Shown here one piece after another: positions 1 to 13,100 of a DNA stretch of 64,000 nucleotides. The stretch is from Tubiluchus corallicola (Eukaryota; Priapulida; Priapulimorpha; Priapulimorphida; Tubiluchidae). The translations under genes were made by a program, and so were the position numbers. Within the stretch, counting starts at the first letter, position 1, and every line of letters begins with the position of its first letter. The notes below the pieces were generated by a model. The model made no database searches, had not been told where the DNA came from, and worked only from the letters and a program-made list of their open reading frames with translations. The DNA is taken from contig JAQGDQ010000246.1 in NCBI GenBank assembly GCA_030141605.1, forward strand, positions 126,001-190,000. The letters run 5' to 3'.

Positions 1-1150
1 AACAACATGCACCAGATCAAGGTTAACTAATCTAGTCCTGCTGATTATTATCTAACAATGCAAGCTGTTAATGAGTTATTAACAGTTAGTTAAGCAATGC
101 AAATAAAAAAACGTTTAAACTGTACCCGAATATTCATAGAGAGCAATGCACAAACTAGCATTTATGCTTAGGGAAACATGCAACTGATAAAACAGTAAGG
201 CCCCACGCAGGCATGCAATTTTTAGTTAAATAACTTTTAGTTGCGCAACTGAAAATAGCAGCAATTTTGCTCCTGTACCAAAATCGGGTACACAGACATG
301 CAACTTTTCATTGTGCAATTGCTACAATGGAATTCGAATTTATGTTTTGTTAATTTACAAAAAGAGAAATAGACACAAGAAATATTTCACTTGCTCAACT
401 AGCCAGCGATTAATGACGACAATCTATTTATGCTGTCTGTCATTTTATGGGATTATCACTGCGTAAATGCGGATTATCACTGCGGAGAAAAAACATTACC
501 CAAAGAAACAGCTCTTATCTTTAGTCTGCTGTTACTGCTGCATGTAAACTTATGCGGGCATATTTTACAATATAATCATTTATCTATGGAAAATTGAAAC
601 TCACTCATGTAGCTTCTGCAATACAGGCATATATGCATTATCTTAAGAACATAAACTGTATGAAAGTGAATGAATGAAAGCACTTATGCAGAGACTCGAA
701 ATTCAAAGACAACTGTTATTTAGTGATATCACTGCACATAGAAAGGTTAAATTATTTAGTTGTGCAAATTTTATGCAACTTACATTTTATATATTTCTTG
801 GGGAAAGCTAAAAACCTTATGTAAGACAAAATGCGACTGACACTCTGCATTGGCACTGGACTTGAATGACTGACCAGAAAAATAATAGTTGTAAGCAGTG
901 TTTGTTTACGCTGCTCACTTTCCAAATTTCATAATAATTTGATCTCCAATTTCCGAATTTGTCACAGTAACAATGATTTATGTTCGTTTACTTCTTTTTT
1001 TTTTATCTCTTTTGTATGTTAAATGGTGCCTCTTCATAAGACATTGCCTTATTCTTACGCTTAACTACTACGTTTGCCTAAAAATTGCAATATCTTCTCA
1101 TTGAAAACTCGTTAATTTAAATTTAAAACAAGTTTTGTTACTATGCTAAC
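1..1150. other. 3' flank, no gene seen
   Basis: AT-rich DNA downstream of the inhibitor gene. It has short scattered repeats around TGCAACT and TTGCGCAA, including a small palindrome TTAGTTGCGCAACTGAA near 235-255. No coding potential seen. Confidence 0.6.
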
Positions 1151-1509
1151 CAGTGGCAGCTCGTAATTAAAATTAGTGGGGCACTAAAAAGGAAAATTTT
1201 GTGAAAAGGAAACACTACTTTACACTTGCACAACAGAGTCGGCACTGCATGAGCGACAGTGCTCTCTCTACCCTGTGTGCAACAACAGCCAAACACCGCG
1301 TTGCTGGAACTGTGAAGCGCACAGTTCTATACAAGGAATTGTATATTTTGTAATTTTCTCATGAACTAGGGAATGGCTACTGACATTAAGCTTAAGGATT
1401 ATATAATGCACAAGTATAAAGAAAGAATTAAAGAAAAAAGAATTTTATCAATATCGAGTGAAAATAGGGGGTGCTGTAGTTCCACGGTGCCTATACATAG
1501 CTGCCACTG
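1151..1509. mobile_element. Non-autonomous hAT-like MITE
   Basis: A 359-bp element bounded by the inverted termini CAGTGGCAGCT and AGCTGCCACTG. Imperfect 8-bp direct repeats flank it (ATGCTAAC at 1143-1150, ATGCTATC at 1510-1517). An 8-bp duplication and CAGTGG-type termini are characteristic of the hAT superfamily. No transposase ORF is inside. Confidence 0.75.
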
Positions 1510-1665
1510 ATGCTATCTCTGCAATCTTCTAAGATATGACAGTGCAGCTTAAACAATTGAAATCGGTAAAGTTACAGACAAAAAATTACAGCAAATTTAC
1601 AATAAGAAATCAGTGAAACTTAACAAAGTAATTTGGGATGGCAAAAAATGACAGATTGAAATTTG

Positions 1666-1671
1666 TTTATT
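1666..1671 (-). promoter_or_regulatory. Candidate polyadenylation signal AATAAA
   Basis: AATAAA on the minus strand, about 140 nt after the stop at 1811, at a reasonable distance for the 3' end of the inhibitor gene. The hexamer is common in AT-rich DNA, so this is only a candidate. Confidence 0.4.
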
Positions 1672-1810
1672 TCACTATAAATAAAACCGCTTCCGTTATT
1701 TGGTGTCATCATGCTATACAAGCACAAAAAATTTTGTACCCTATGCATACTATACGAAAAAACATATTTAGCAAGCTAGTTGCACAAGTCACAAAACTGG
1801 CCTACCAAAT

Positions 1811-2041
1811 TTAAATAACATCCCTCAAGTTAATGGACAAATAAATGTAATCTTCACCTTCTTTTGGACAAGACTGCTGACACTCCCTTTCTGTCTTAAA
1901 GTTGTTTGAATTACCAAAACAGCCACCATAAATAAAGCTTTCACATCTTTGCCTATCAGAGTTGTACCACCAGCGAGTCATTCGATTCCAACAAGGACCA
2001 GTAGCTTGTCCAAGACGGCAGATTGGATTTTCTGGAACTAC
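1811..2041 (-). CDS. Exon 23: Kunitz/BPTI domain 3 and stop
   Basis: Residues 1099-1174. Six Kunitz cysteines with RWWYN, FIYGGCFGNSNNF and TERECQQSC. P1 is Trp (GPCWN), again not basic. A tail of about 15 residues follows, then TAA at 1813-1811. Phase 0 in. Confidence 0.93.
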   Translation of the reverse strand, partial: VVPENPICRLGQATGPCWNRMTRWWYNSDRQRCESFIYGGCFGNSNNFKTERECQQSCPKEGEDYIYLSINLRDVI

Positions 2042-5000
2042 CTATATAACAAAGGTACAATGAGCAAACAGTAAAAAGTAGGATTATTATACTCTGGTAA
2101 TTTATAACACAAACAGACTGACAGAATCTTGAAAGTAAAACAAGAGATAAAGCCTTTTATCTTTAACTTAATGGCATATTGCACTTGTATGAACTTTCAA
2201 TGTATGCTACCTATAATTCACTTTATTCAGTTAATAATTATGCCATACTGTAAATTATTTATTAGAATACCAGTACTGATGATGTTGGTAGTACAACTTC
2301 TATAATACAATACTATGACAGTTTCTACAGCCATAACAGGATAATCAAGTTAAGCATATTACAATTTTCAAAATAGAACCATTATTATCACAGATAAGAG
2401 TGACTACCATTCGCCATTAAGCTGCAAAACACATAAAAAGAGAAAAAAATATACAACCACTTTCATTATCAGAAAGCTTTTTTATTCTTCAATTACATTT
2501 TGGATTATATTGGCAAAATTGTATTCAAATAAGTCATAATGAATTTTTTGTGAGTGCATTAAGTTACACTGGTTTAATTATTAATATGTTTACTAACTAA
2601 CTAATATGTTTAACTAACTGTTTACAAAGCTGTGACAATGATAATAATCAGCAATAAAAATTCACGAGAAAATATTTACTGTTTGACGTTGGACAGGACA
2701 GCAAACAGAAGGAACATCTTGTAAATCTGTGTTACACCTGTATCCCTCTGGACAGGTATCTGGTCTGCTAGAACAATAGACGTTCTTTGTTTCGTCTTCC
2801 GGATCAAGTAGCGGAGGTCCAAGTCTGCACGGGTTTAGTGGCTTGCGAGCTAAAAATTGATAATTTTTTTACCACAGATTTTGAGTTTTGCGCTTGTTTT
2901 TGTCTATTATTTATTCTACACATAAGGCTTGGGCCCTTCTATCTTCTGACAAGTATTAGTATTATATAAGTACAATAAAGCCATAATAGCTTAATTTAGG
3001 GCCAGCAGTAGAAGAGTTACTGGGTACTTTGGTAAGATAAGTGCAACCCTCGTCTTCCCTGCTTGTCATTCAAATTGCTAGCTAAGAGAAGCCAGCAAGC
3101 CTGTGGCAGGTAACAAGCAATATGCGATAATTAGAATATTAATCATATCACATCAAATTTAATCATCAATTAAAGTGCATGACAGCAAGTGATTGTAACC
3201 AATTTTGTGACCCAACCACTCCCCTGTTACTTTTTTAGCATCATTGGAGGTTAGAAATTATGCCTGTTCTATCAAGCACAGAAAGTACGTCTTCCTTAAA
3301 GATTTGGATTGGCGGTGAATAATAATAACGATACACAAATGCACAGGAACACACATGCACAAACACATACACAAGCATATGTGCATCGACATCTGCATGC
3401 AGGACTTATATTCTTATAATCTTTGAAAAAAATATTAAAATGAAGCAACAAATTTCGTGTTTAACCACGGCAGTACACGGCACATTCTTTCTAAAATGAA
3501 AAACTGTGATCAACATACTTCCAGCACGTACAAGACCTGAACACACATCGCTATGACAAGCGGCATCATAACAACATTTTTGAGTCTGAGCACAATCAGC
3601 ATCTGACGAACATTCCTGGCCAACGCCTCCACAGAACCATATAAAACTGGTATCTGGACAAACGAGGTCAACTAATTCAGGTTCTTCATTTGGAACTGAA
3701 ACAGACAACACAATCATTTTTGAACATTTCGTATAATTACCGGAATGTTTACCAATGAAGTCATTTTCAAATAAAAAGCACAGACTTATGAAAACAAAAA
3801 ATATGGTTTTTACGACCATCTTATTTAATATCTCATGCTAATTTAAAATACAAATGAAAAAAACAATTTCAAAGCTTCAAGTGCTTCTCTAAAACATTAT
3901 GTCAGCCCGAATATGGCGACTCAGTATGCACAAACAAACAAAATGAAATCGCAATGAGTCCATCAACGAAATTTTGTTTATGTGTATAATTTCCTGTTTA
4001 TGCAAATGTGAGACTTAAGACACCAAAATGCCGTCTACCTTAACTACACGATTTACAATTATAAAATATATTAATACCAATGCAGGAAGCCAAATTTTGG
4101 CAGTACTCTCCATCTTGACATGAAACGGGACTGCTGACGCATTCACTTCCATCTTCACAAAACAGATACTAATAAGAACAAAATATACACATAACGAATT
4201 GTCTGAAAAACTGTCATTTGTCAACTGATTTCAGGTTCTTTAATAATAGCAATTAAGTGGTAACAAAATTTTGGTTTCTCATGCATCAAACAAATCGGAT
4301 AAAGTGAGATAAGAAATAATTTTTCAAAACCGTTGTTTTGACATGCAATACAATTAAAACAGCACAATAATATGATTAACAAAGTTATCATTAATTCATA
4401 GTTTTCAATTATTAGAGATGCAAGAGTTGAAAATTTTGGCTGCAACACAAATACAGTTACCTGATATGGACACGATGGTCAGTCTCCATGCAAACAGTGA
4501 CTTAACAACAAAGCGAATGCTACTAAATGGCAGATGTTTGCTGACCCTGAAGCATGGTAGGTCATGGTCAAAGGTCTAATTGAGTAACAACCTTTTACAG
4601 AAAACAGGTCACTTAATGAACTTTATCTTACACCCACACCCTCCGCCTCCCCACGCGCACGCACGCACGCACACAGATAGCGAACTTGTATACTTATATT
4701 TATGTTATTATCTTACTTCTGTATCTTATTTTTCACTGGATGTAACACCTTCCTTTGTTTTTGCCTCAATAAATCATCAATGTGTACATTTACATTCGTA
4801 TCCAGAAATATACTTTAGGACTTCATTCTGGACCTTGTGCTTAAGATGGATGTCATAGTCTTGATCTTATTTTGGTCTTTTACTTACATTGCAAACATTA
4901 TTCAAGCAACCACATGTGGTACAAGCAGTGTCTGCATCATTTTCGTAATAATAACCATTTGGGCAGTCTAAGCCAGCACATGGATCTTCAGGACAATTTG

Positions 5001-7085
5001 CATCAATTGCCGATACTAACAAAAAAACGTTGAAAAAACAAAACTCATAAATTATAATGGAATCAAATTAAGATGAGATCAGATCTGACTATAAACAAAT
5101 GCAGGCAAATTTGTGATGCACGGTATCTGCATTAACCAAACAGGAAATTACAGCTGGCAAAATTCGAGTTTTTTAAAAAAATGTTATATTCAAAATAAGA
5201 CTGACCACTCTGGAGCTAAAAATTGCTATTAGCCCTTGTCCACTTTGTAATCTATGTATATAAGTAACATAATAGAATAATTAGATACTGTACAAAAGAG
5301 AGAACCACCACCTATTTGACACAGTAATAAACATAAATAAATAAAGCAACTCATAAATCTTTAACAGAAATTATAAATTGTTAAAATTTGTCAGATGTAA
5401 GATTAATTAGCAACATACATTTGCAGACCGGTGGCCCTTCGGACAGGCCACGTGGTACTGTGTAATCAGTAATATCAAGCCCATATTTGTTAACACAGCG
5501 GCAGACACCATCGTTGTCTTCACACTGAATTTGCTTAAAGCTACCGTCATCCTCACATTCAGGGAGAGCAGTGTGAAGTGGTAGAGAATTACCTAATCCT
5601 TTATCATCTAATGCTCGATTGGCTCGCTGAACTTGACAAGCTACAAATAGAATAGTTTGTAATTACTAACTTTGTATTTAGTTAAACAGTGCACTTGTTT
5701 AGGCTTATCCAAAATCAATAGATTTAGCAATTAACAATGGATAGAAGCATGAACAAAGAAGAGTTAATGAAAGAAAAGAAGACACACTAATAGCTGATAA
5801 ATAGACAAACATGCAAAAAAGGAACAAGTCAGGGCATCGGCACATACAAACTTTCCTGTTTTAAGTTTTCTTGTTAATTAATGTATGTATGCAAGATGAG
5901 TTTTCCATCAAACAAGATCATTTATGATTCACACAAACTTTGTAGGTCATTTTTTGCAAAGTTGTTGATGTCAAGTAATAGTCTGCGGCATTACACAAAA
6001 GCTATGTGAGGTGCCTGTGAGCCAGCGAAAACCACAATTAAACAATAAGTAACTAGAAAGTTGCTAAAAATTATTATGGCACACGTTAGTGCACCAAACA
6101 CCAAATAAATCATTAATTATTAAGACACTAGAAAATACTAACTGCAACAAACCAAGAAAAGTAATGTTAAAGTATGTAACGCAAAGTGCATTTGTTTAGG
6201 TAAGGGGTCTTAGAGCAAGAAACAGCTGGGGGGTCTATGTAGGCTCCCTAGTGGGGTTGGCTTACACTGGGGCAAAAACCAATGCATCTTCCTAGATTTT
6301 AAGCATTTGAAGCCTTTAAAGGCCAAAAAACAGTCAGTTCAGTAAGCAATTTTTCAACTGTTTTTTGCAGTTAAGGATAAAAATTTAGGTTATAATTCAA
6401 AAACAGCAATTGCTTTTTAATAGTACACCACAGTGCACCTTAGTTACACCGAGCTTTCCAAGTCTAAAGCAAAATAAGTTACTATACGGTAAACGAGTTA
6501 ACTCATTGCACAACTTCTTAAGAAATGTTTTACTTTTCTCCTGAAAAGTTGCAAGAAAAATGAGTTGCAGTATGTCATCATGAAAAGTTAGCAGCAGTTA
6601 TTACAATAATCTATTTGTGGTCCACTGTTATCATCTACAGTTAAATATTGCTGACTGAAAAATGGAAACTCCGCTGCTAACATGATAGGCTAATAGCTAA
6701 TTAAATGATGAGAAAACTAGATGTGCAACACGGCGAGATATTGCTTTTCTTAAGGATCTGTAAGCAGGGTCTGTAATTTTAAGTGCTGGCAACACTTTAC
6801 CTGTAAGCTCTACTGGTGTAACACAAATTCCTCTACAGTTTGGTCCTGCATTGCAACATTTCTGTAATCCCGGACACATATAATCATTATAACATTGAGG
6901 TGGGCATTTATCCGTGTATTTTTCTTCTAAACCTGCTGGACACTCCCCAACTTTTTTCTCATCGTGAGTGTCTAAAAACTCTGAAAAACACAATAAAATT
7001 CATATAAAGAGGTTTCATTGTTTCAACAAATGATAAAATTTCAACTTAAACTGGTTTCCACACACGCACGCATGCACGCACACAT

Positions 7086-7123
<38 letters not shown>

Positions 7124-10100
7124 ACACACGTAATATACAACTTACCATTGCAAGTATTCAAGCAGTCCATAAAGGTAGCAAAGTTGTTAGCATTGCCTTT
7201 ACATCCAGTGTAATAAAGACGTTCACAATAACGTGTTTCTGGATTATAAGTCCATCGAGGATCAAAACCATTACAATCACCAGCTTCTACGGGCAGCCAA
7301 CATCTTTCTCTTGGTACCGGTGGTTCTAAAAAAAGAAACGGTCAAATCAAAACATATTCGAAAATCTACAACTATTAAATCAAGTAATTGTGCATGTGTA
7401 CTTGAATCATTAACTACACTTATGTGTTAAATTCTGAGGTAACCACAATTTAACAATGTAAGTTAAAAAATCAACAAATCTCTGAAACTTTGCTACATAG
7501 TGCACAACAAATTGGAAAATGTCAATCAACCAGTGGCGTCCACTTCAATACTAATCAGGCATTCCTTTATCTTCTCAGCTAAAGGGCTGCTGTAGTGCAG
7601 CAAAAGTGACTGACAACCAGATGTAGATGCACTGAAATATTAATGTCAATTGTCAAGTGCATATTATTATTATTTTCAATCATACAAAAATTTAGAACTA
7701 AAATTTGTTAACAGTAAAACATAGACATCATAATAGTGATTCACTGTGCTGGGGTATTAGTAATGCAGAATAGTGTCTGGAAAGGATAGGAAGAATTAGA
7801 ATTACTTATAAATTTTTCCAAGTCAAAAAAGGATTTAAATAAAAAAATGTGCTGCTGGATAAAAGCATGCTGGAAACAACATGAACAGATGAACCTTTTC
7901 AAAATTAATGAAAATCCTGTCTGTTTGAAGGCAATTAGTTTCCTTCTTTTTTAATTTAAGTTTTTATGCTATTTGTGTTTGAATGTTCTTTACATGCAAG
8001 ATTATAATGACTTCAGACTTCTATGCTTTTTCCTCACTACATGCACAAGATATTGTCAGATACTACTCTACAGCATAAATTTGCATTAATGTTTATCAAT
8101 ATTGAATAGTAAGTGTTTAGTAGATCTCTTAATTATTATTCACAATTTAGCTAAGATAACTTAAACTGTTAAACCCATATTTATTATAGCTTACACCATA
8201 TTTTTAGATTGATCATTCATGTATAAATTTTATATACAATGGGAACTAACTTTGTTGCAGTATAAAAACAAAAACTAAGTTTCACAAATTTGTGTGCCAA
8301 TTAATATATTTTCATTGATGCTCAGCATTTTTTATCACAGGGCAAAACGTTTAATTATTCACATAAAATGTTGACATAAAGCCCATATCCTTGCATGAAA
8401 TAAATGAATTCTTTTGCAGTAATTCCGGTAAGTATTATTAGTGGGACACATTTTCTGAAATAACTGACAAATTCTTACTAAATGTGCACGCATCCTTCAT
8501 ATTGCAGCGACTGTCAGTAAGTGTCTGTGAAACTAGGCAAGGTAAGCGTGTGGTGCTAGTTTCTTCTTCTCAGATAAATTAAATAATTAGAAAAAGCTTA
8601 TCAACTCACTATTACTCTAAGCTACATATTGAAACAAGTATGAATGTATGACAGGTCTTGGCAACATAGAAATGTGTTGGCATAGTTAAAACTATGTTAC
8701 GATGCTTCAAAGCAGAAAGTACCAAAAATTCGGTCAAATGTCACTTTTTTATTTTAAATGAAAACAAATGCCAAATATATCAGACTTTTATATTCTACCA
8801 TCAAATTATCAAGAAAATATCCAAAAAATGCTAAAAATCTAATTTTACAATCCTTATCCACTTTTCTGTCTAGAAACTAGTACTGCAATTGTAAACAGTT
8901 TGTATTATGTAACTTCAATTGTAGCTTGTGGAAGCAGCCATTTTGCTTCGGGTTATTTCTATTGACAAGACCAGATCTTCGTCAGAAAGAGTCATCTACT
9001 GGATTAAAAAATAACTTCAATTTGCTCTTGTAAAATCCATAGCATCTATTTCATACAGTCGCTAAGTGTTTTGTAGAGACGTGACAATGACAAAAACAAT
9101 GGCTGACTTTAACACCGTTTTTCTCAAGATTATGTTTTTCAGTGAGTAGCGTGCACCTCAACTTCAACGTGGATCTCAGCTTAGAAATAACATGGAGCGA
9201 TGAAACTGGCATCAAAATGATCCTCATGAAACGGAAATTCAGGATATGTGAATAACCGGAAAAGCTTAATTGACAATTTATGGCCGATTTTGCTATGCAA
9301 GCACACAAATAACTATTTTAGAAATGTGATGTCATTATGACCATTTTAGAATGTAGAGTTAACGTTATACAGAAAATTTGATTTTGGATTATGCTTTACG
9401 CTCTAGTAACATCTTCGAAAATTTCGGTACAATTATTTTTAAAATGCAAAGAAAAATAAACCTTCGCTGTCATCATTTTAGACTTCCAATGTCTTTCTGT
9501 AATTTAGTTCTGCTGAACAATATGCTCTGCTATAAGTCAGTCAATTTTTAAATGGGAGACCTGTAAGCTTCAATATGTTGTTTCAATACGACTTTAATGC
9601 CACTGTTTAAAATTGTGTCAGCATATAAAAAACAGTGCTTCAGTCGATTGTGCATATGCTTCAGTACCTTCTGTATAATTTCTTTGACATATGTTCGAAC
9701 TAAGCTAATAGAACTCTAGGTTTTTTCGAAAGTATCCTAATTTAACAATAAAAAGGACAACGATAACATAATTAATAGCAGGCAGTAAGTAAAGGTCAAT
9801 TACCAAATCTAATCATAAAGAATAAATTCCTTATTGCCTCAACATGAAAACCATCAGTTCATTGATAACGAGAAAGAGTTTCAAATCTAGATGCACTTAC
9901 ACTGAGTTGCGTCAGACTACCTACACACTTACTGTTGCATAATCCCAAACACTGCTCATAGCTTTCGAAGTTATTCTCATTTCCACCGCATCCTCCATAG
10001 ATGAAACGCTCACATTGTTGCTTCTCCTTGTTGTAATACCATCGTGGCATGTAAGCTAAGCATTGAATGCCGCCACTGTCAGGTTGAAATGGAAGATCAC

Positions 10101-13100
10101 AGATATAAGTACGATCTTCCTCTGCAAAGGAAACCGTAAAAACTAAAAAAAGATTACTACTAATTTTTGGCAAGTTCTAATGAAATCACAAAACATAATG
10201 CGAGTATAATAAACAACTAAGGTTAGACAGTTTAATGCTTAAAACAATAAGCCCATAACCCAAAAGTTATTGGTTAAAATCTTAATTACTAAAACTAACA
10301 GACTAAAGCAAAAGGCTAACCACTTTGCATGTTAGGTTTATTTTACTATTATCACTTAAACTTGGAAAATATAACAAAGAAATTTGCACAAAAACTGTCA
10401 ATAAAAAATAAAGTTAATTTGTAGACTTTTTACACCTTAAGATTATAAAGCTAATGTATAAATATTTTTAGGTATGGTGGTAGCTGCTATTTATTTGAAA
10501 ATCATTACGTAATTGGCAAAATTCATAACTTTTTGTAAGCGCACTGTGGCTTCCCGTAAGCATGCGCTGCTTAAACTACTTCAAACTTCAGCAGCTTACC
10601 TAATATACATGCAAAAGATCACAAAATTGGCTATCTAATTTTTTGTAAAAACTTTATGTACTTTTGCTGCGTTCAAAACGGCAAAGCCCAAGTGCGAAAT
10701 GATCGGGACATTTAAAGTGATTTTACCAAAGTACACCATGCTCTTATCACACTTTTATTACTAAATCCTAATATTTTTCATGAACTGTGAAATAAGCGTA
10801 ACTTCCTAGAAGACTTTGCCTTTCCTTTAAAATTTTAGCCCAGTCACTCACTGCCCATTGCCACTACTTACGGATGTAGCAGGTTTTACTTCTTAGTGTG
10901 AACACGCAAGGTTCCTACAAGTTATCTGCAAATATCTTGGCAAGAAAACTCTCCAGACTAAATTTACCATGAGTGTCTAATCATTGATTAGCCCTCAGTT
11001 AGTGACTAAGATGCTCAGCCTTCATTTCAAAAATCAACATGCAAATTTAAGTTTTGTCATGCATTTTGTGGTTTTATTCTTCAAACAAGTTAAAGTATCA
11101 CCAGCTATTTGGAGAAAGAAAAAGATGGAAAACAAAGACGACTGGAATTCTTGATTCTTTTCTTTTTTTGGGCATTTCATTCTCAACGGCGTTAATTTCT
11201 TCTCCAGTTAAGTAGCAAGCATGAGTTTCAAACAATATATTTGTTGCAAATTATAACAAAGGCAATCCATTTACAGATAAAGTCTTGACTCTCTATTACT
11301 AACACATCTCGAAGTCAAGTTGAAGTCTTATTTGCATTTCAGGATGTGACGAACAAATTTAAACTGAAAACAGGAAACTCACCTATGCAGTCACATGTAC
11401 GGCAGCCATTTTCATCTATCACGTTTCCAAAAAGGCATGGCTCGGTACACCGAGTAGGAGGACAAAATTCTTGCAATTTGTCTAAACAGTATGCTAACGG
11501 CGGGCAAGGGGGACCGACACACTGCTCAACTTTTTCTAGTATGCAGTCCTCACTATGTTGACAGCTTTGCATCTAAATAAAGATAAAAAGCAATACAGTG
11601 TTAAGTAAGTTTATATGATTTGATTTCATTTTAAAACATTCTATAGCTCAAACACAAGCATAAAACATTTTAATAATACCTAGAATCAACATTCTGCAAA
11701 AAATTGTGAAACTAGTAGAGTACGTAACTAGATACATATCTGAATAATTGCATCAATTAAATGCTAAGACACAAAATTTTTTTAGCATAACAAAAATATA
11801 GAAACATGTTATAAAAGCATGCAAAGTGATCAGTAATCAAAGTAAAGTATTCAAACATTAAATACTCAGTAATCCAATATTAAACATTCAGTGCAATGAC
11901 AGTAAAAGCTGGACAGTTAACAAAATCTTGTGTCGTAGCAAGTCAAATGTATTATTTGTAAAGCAATTTAATGTTAAGAAGTATATAACAATAGTTATCT
12001 TTACCTGAACCACTAGTATTTATTGAAATGTTAGGATGAAACAGGCTGACAAACCAACAAGTAGCCTGCTTTGCACTTTCAAAAAATAGAAACATCAAAA
12101 CATAAAAATCGCCTATGATCCAAACTTGTCTAATATACCTATGCTAGTTTAGTGGCACATATAGGGGCATAGCCTCTAAATTGAGTAAAACTTGCCATTA
12201 AATACTGGATTCTGGATTGCGAGATTTTGCAATGTGTAAAAAAATCACTTGTTGCAAAAGAACACAATTGTACAAAGAACTGATTTTTTGCAACATGTTT
12301 AAACTGGTTTTTCATGTCGTCAACGTGAGTAGTAAGTGAGTGCTCCAAACACACAAATTGTGCTAACTTTCACATTGCCAACCTAGACAATATCTAGATG
12401 ACACTTACAAAGCAATTAAATCCATCTTCTCCACCTAGATGGAAAATGGGTTGGAATGGTTGAACACCAGCAGAACTGATCACAAAGTCACCTTCACCTT
12501 GCCCTGTAGTAGTTTCCGCTGTGTTCTGATCTACGCACTCTGGTTCGGCATTACAAGGAAATTTGACACATAGAACTGGCTTAAGACGGCATCTCGTACC
12601 AGGTGGACAAGTTATATCCTATAAATGCATGAATACATTCCTGCATCAATGTCTAATTGCCAGGCTGATGTAGAAAAGTGACACAGGTACAAACCAAGTA
12701 TGCTATTTTTGGCTCACAAAGCAAGGTGCTTATCAAAATAATTACTAAGCATTGCACATATCTTAGTATTAGCACATATACAACTGCACAACCATTTACG
12801 AAACTTTTTGAACTATAAAACTGAAAATAATCCATTAAAATTATCTCAGTATGAAAAGAGCCATGCAATGACAAATTTGCCAACAGCTTTTGGAAGGATG
12901 CAACGGGGACATTGACAAAAACCTATATTACCTATTTATATTATTTATTCGAACATATAACAGGTTCAACAATTCATATATGAATCAAATATTAAATTTC
13001 CACCTATATAGTTAGTAAATAAAGAGACGCACTTTAAGAATCACACATAATTACACAGATGTTTAGTAGAGTTCATTTTAATGAGTCAAGGTAAAATCAA

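Noticed and set aside
7529-7541. CCAGTGGCGTCC as a second hAT terminus
   Set aside because: No inverted partner or duplicated target found nearby.
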